DNA from: Magnetospira sp. QH-2
GTDB taxonomy: Bacteria > Pseudomonadota > Alphaproteobacteria > Rhodospirillales > Magnetospiraceae
NCBI RefSeq assembly: GCF_000968135.1
Contig: NZ_FO538765.1
Coordinates: forward strand, 1,503,819 to 1,567,818
Direction: 5' to 3'
DNA: 64,000 bases
The notes under the pieces are model-generated. The model saw only the letters and a list, made by a program, of their open reading frames with translations. It had not been told where the DNA came from and did no database searches. Every line of letters begins with the position of its first letter. Position 1 is the stretch's first letter. Below are positions 61,199 through 64,000 of the stretch, in pieces. Position numbers and translations under genes: made by a program.

Positions 61199-62524
61199 AT
61201 GCATGTCACGATGATCGGCACCGGCTATGTGGGTTTGGTGTCCGGGGCCTGTTTCTCGGAATTCGGCCACGAGGTGATCTGCGTCGATAAGGACGCTTCC
61301 AAAATCGAGCGTCTGCTCAAGGGCGAAATTCCCATCTACGAGCCGGGCCTTGAAGATCTGGTGGCCCGCAATGTGGAAGCCGGGCGGCTGTCTTTTACCT
61401 TGGATCTGGCCGAAGGCATGAAGAATGCTGATGCGGTGTTTATCGGTGTCGGCACCCCAAGTCGTCGTGGTGATGGTCATGCGGATCTGTCTTATGTCTA
61501 TGCCGCGGCCAAGGAAATCGCCGAGAACATGAACGGCTATACGGTGGTCGTCGATAAATCCACCGTGCCCGTGGGTACCGGCGACGAAGTGGAACGGATC
61601 ATCCGAGAGACTCGTCCGGATGCCGATTTCGATGTCCTTTCCAATCCGGAATTCCTCCGCGAAGGCTCGGCCATCGAGGATTTCATGCGCCCTGACCGGG
61701 TGGTCATCGGTGCCGAGTCCGAACGCTCCAAGGACGTAATGCGCGAGCTCTATCGCCCGCTGTATTTGCGTGAGACCCCCATCGTCTTCACCACCCGCCG
61801 GACGTCTGAGTTGATCAAGTATGCCGCCAATACCTTCCTGGCCGCCAAGATCACCTTTATCAACGAAATCGCCGATCTGTGCGAGAAAGTCGGCGCCGAC
61901 GTGCAGGCGGTGGCCAAGGGCATCGGCCTGGACGGTCGCATTGGCGGCAAGTTCCTACATGCCGGTCCCGGCTATGGCGGGTCGTGCTTCCCCAAGGATA
62001 CCCGGGCGCTGGTCCATACGGCGCAGGATTACGATAGCCCGCTGACCATCATCGAGACCGTGGTCAAGGTCAATGACGATCGCAAGCGCAAGATGGCCGA
62101 CAAGATCATCGCCGCCGCCGGTGGCTCCATCGAGGGAAAAACCATCGGTATTCTTGGTCTGGCCTTTAAGCCCAACACCGACGACATGCGCGAAGCCCCG
62201 GCCCTGGATATCGTTCCGGCGTTGCTGGAAGCCGGTGCCAAGGTCAAGGTCTATGACCCGGAAAGCATGGGAGAGGCCCGTGAGTTGATGACCCAGGACG
62301 GCATCGAGTGGTGCGACGATACCTACGACGTAATCGAGGGTGCCCATGTGCTCAGTTTCCTCACGGAATGGAACCAGTTCCGCGCCCTGGACTTTGATAA
62401 GGTCAAGAAGATGATGGCCGAGCCGGTGATCGTCGATCTGCGCAACATCTATACGCTGGTCGATCTGTCCGAGTTGGGCTTCGACTATCACTGCATCGGC
62501 CAAGCCTCGCGTCTGCGAAAGTAA
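61199..62524 (+). CDS. ugd: UDP-glucose 6-dehydrogenase
   Basis: A 441-residue NAD-dependent dehydrogenase oxidising UDP-glucose to UDP-glucuronate. The N-terminal Rossmann motif is MHVTMIGTGYVGLVSGACFSEFGHEV. The catalytic Cys is in GPGYGGSCFPKDTRALVHTA, and STVPVGTG, NPEFLREGSAIEDFMRPDRVVIG and GLAFKPNTDDMREAPA complete the family pattern. It starts 38 bp after galU and provides a uronic-acid donor for capsule or exopolysaccharide. Confidence 0.96.
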   Translation: MHVTMIGTGYVGLVSGACFSEFGHEVICVDKDASKIERLLKGEIPIYEPGLEDLVARNVEAGRLSFTLDLAEGMKNADAVFIGVGTPSRRGDGHADLSYVYAAAKEIAENMNGYTVVVDKSTVPVGTGDEVERIIRETRPDADFDVLSNPEFLREGSAIEDFMRPDRVVIGAESERSKDVMRELYRPLYLRETPIVFTTRRTSELIKYAANTFLAAKITFINEIADLCEKVGADVQAVAKGIGLDGRIGGKFLHAGPGYGGSCFPKDTRALVHTAQDYDSPLTIIETVVKVNDDRKRKMADKIIAAAGGSIEGKTIGILGLAFKPNTDDMREAPALDIVPALLEAGAKVKVYDPESMGEARELMTQDGIEWCDDTYDVIEGAHVLSFLTEWNQFRALDFDKVKKMMAEPVIVDLRNIYTLVDLSELGFDYHCIGQASRLRK

Positions 62525-62541
62525 CCCGACCACGCGCCTAG

Positions 62542-64000
<1,459 letters not shown>

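Overview
The window looks like a chromosomal segment of a moderately high-GC alphaproteobacterium, most likely from the Rhodospirillales. The evidence is the presence of PopZ and MipZ (polarity and division-site proteins of alphaproteobacteria), a complete hopanoid locus built on HpnC/D/E plus squalene-hopene cyclase, a nadA-nadC-nadB cluster, and the gene set pcm-rhodanese-tolC-popZ-valS. I see no plasmid, phage, CRISPR or intact insertion-sequence signature. Genus cannot be fixed from this sequence alone.

Layout. Positions 1-1967 (minus): a PhoR-like histidine kinase cut by the window edge and a PAS protein with a degenerate GGDEF domain. 2275-13407 (plus): nadA-nadC-nadB, a predicted pseudokinase, then hpnC-hpnB-hpnD-hpnE-hpnF-hpnG, closely packed and mostly overlapping. 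13357-15398 (minus): hpnH and ispH. 15525-22037 (plus): hpnA, hpnL, a GT4 glycosyltransferase, a PIG-L deacetylase and the RND transporter hpnN. 22024-23302 (minus): two tandem hpnM genes, followed on the plus strand by an mlaA homologue. 24430-25761: a decayed stretch ending in a sigma-32 (rpoH-type) pseudogene with a ruined 5' half and an intact 3' half. 25771-28904: a SAM hydrolase, an MBL hydrolase and a motA-motB stator pair. 29017-38497: type I secretion ABC and HlyD genes, a CHASE2 adenylate cyclase, a Tat-signal aldo/keto reductase with a membrane protein, a lipoprotein and an outer-membrane TolC-like protein. 38756-41824: a Pat-like acyl-CoA synthetase/GNAT fusion and tRNA-Cys and tRNA-Asn. 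42058-48352: pcm, rhodanese, tolC, popZ, valS. 48368-49990: a MITE-like inverted repeat, a frameshifted PAS-cyclase and a truncated hemoglobin. 50095-55237: LprI-like protein, ADP-ribosylglycohydrolase, DUF3179, a molybdopterin oxidoreductase and mipZ. 55319-60135: a histidine kinase, VWA protein, membrane J-domain protein and secreted HExxH protein. 60273-64000: galU, ugd and the start of pgm.

How the genes fit together. IspH supplies isoprenoid precursors. HpnD, HpnC and HpnE make squalene, HpnF cyclises it, HpnH adds the adenosyl side chain and HpnG removes adenine. HpnN, the two HpnM proteins and MlaA could carry the products to the outer membrane. The GT4 and PIG-L pair sits where HpnI and HpnK would be expected and may make an amino-sugar hopanoid by different enzymes. 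This is the best candidate here for an undescribed pathway. The HK-VWA-J-peptidase cassette is the second. GalU, Ugd and Pgm form a UDP-glucose to UDP-glucuronate module for surface polysaccharide.

Limits: functions are read from motifs and remembered family features. No database search or structure prediction was run. Start codons were chosen from ribosome binding sites, overlaps and family N-termini, and alternatives are stated where they matter.
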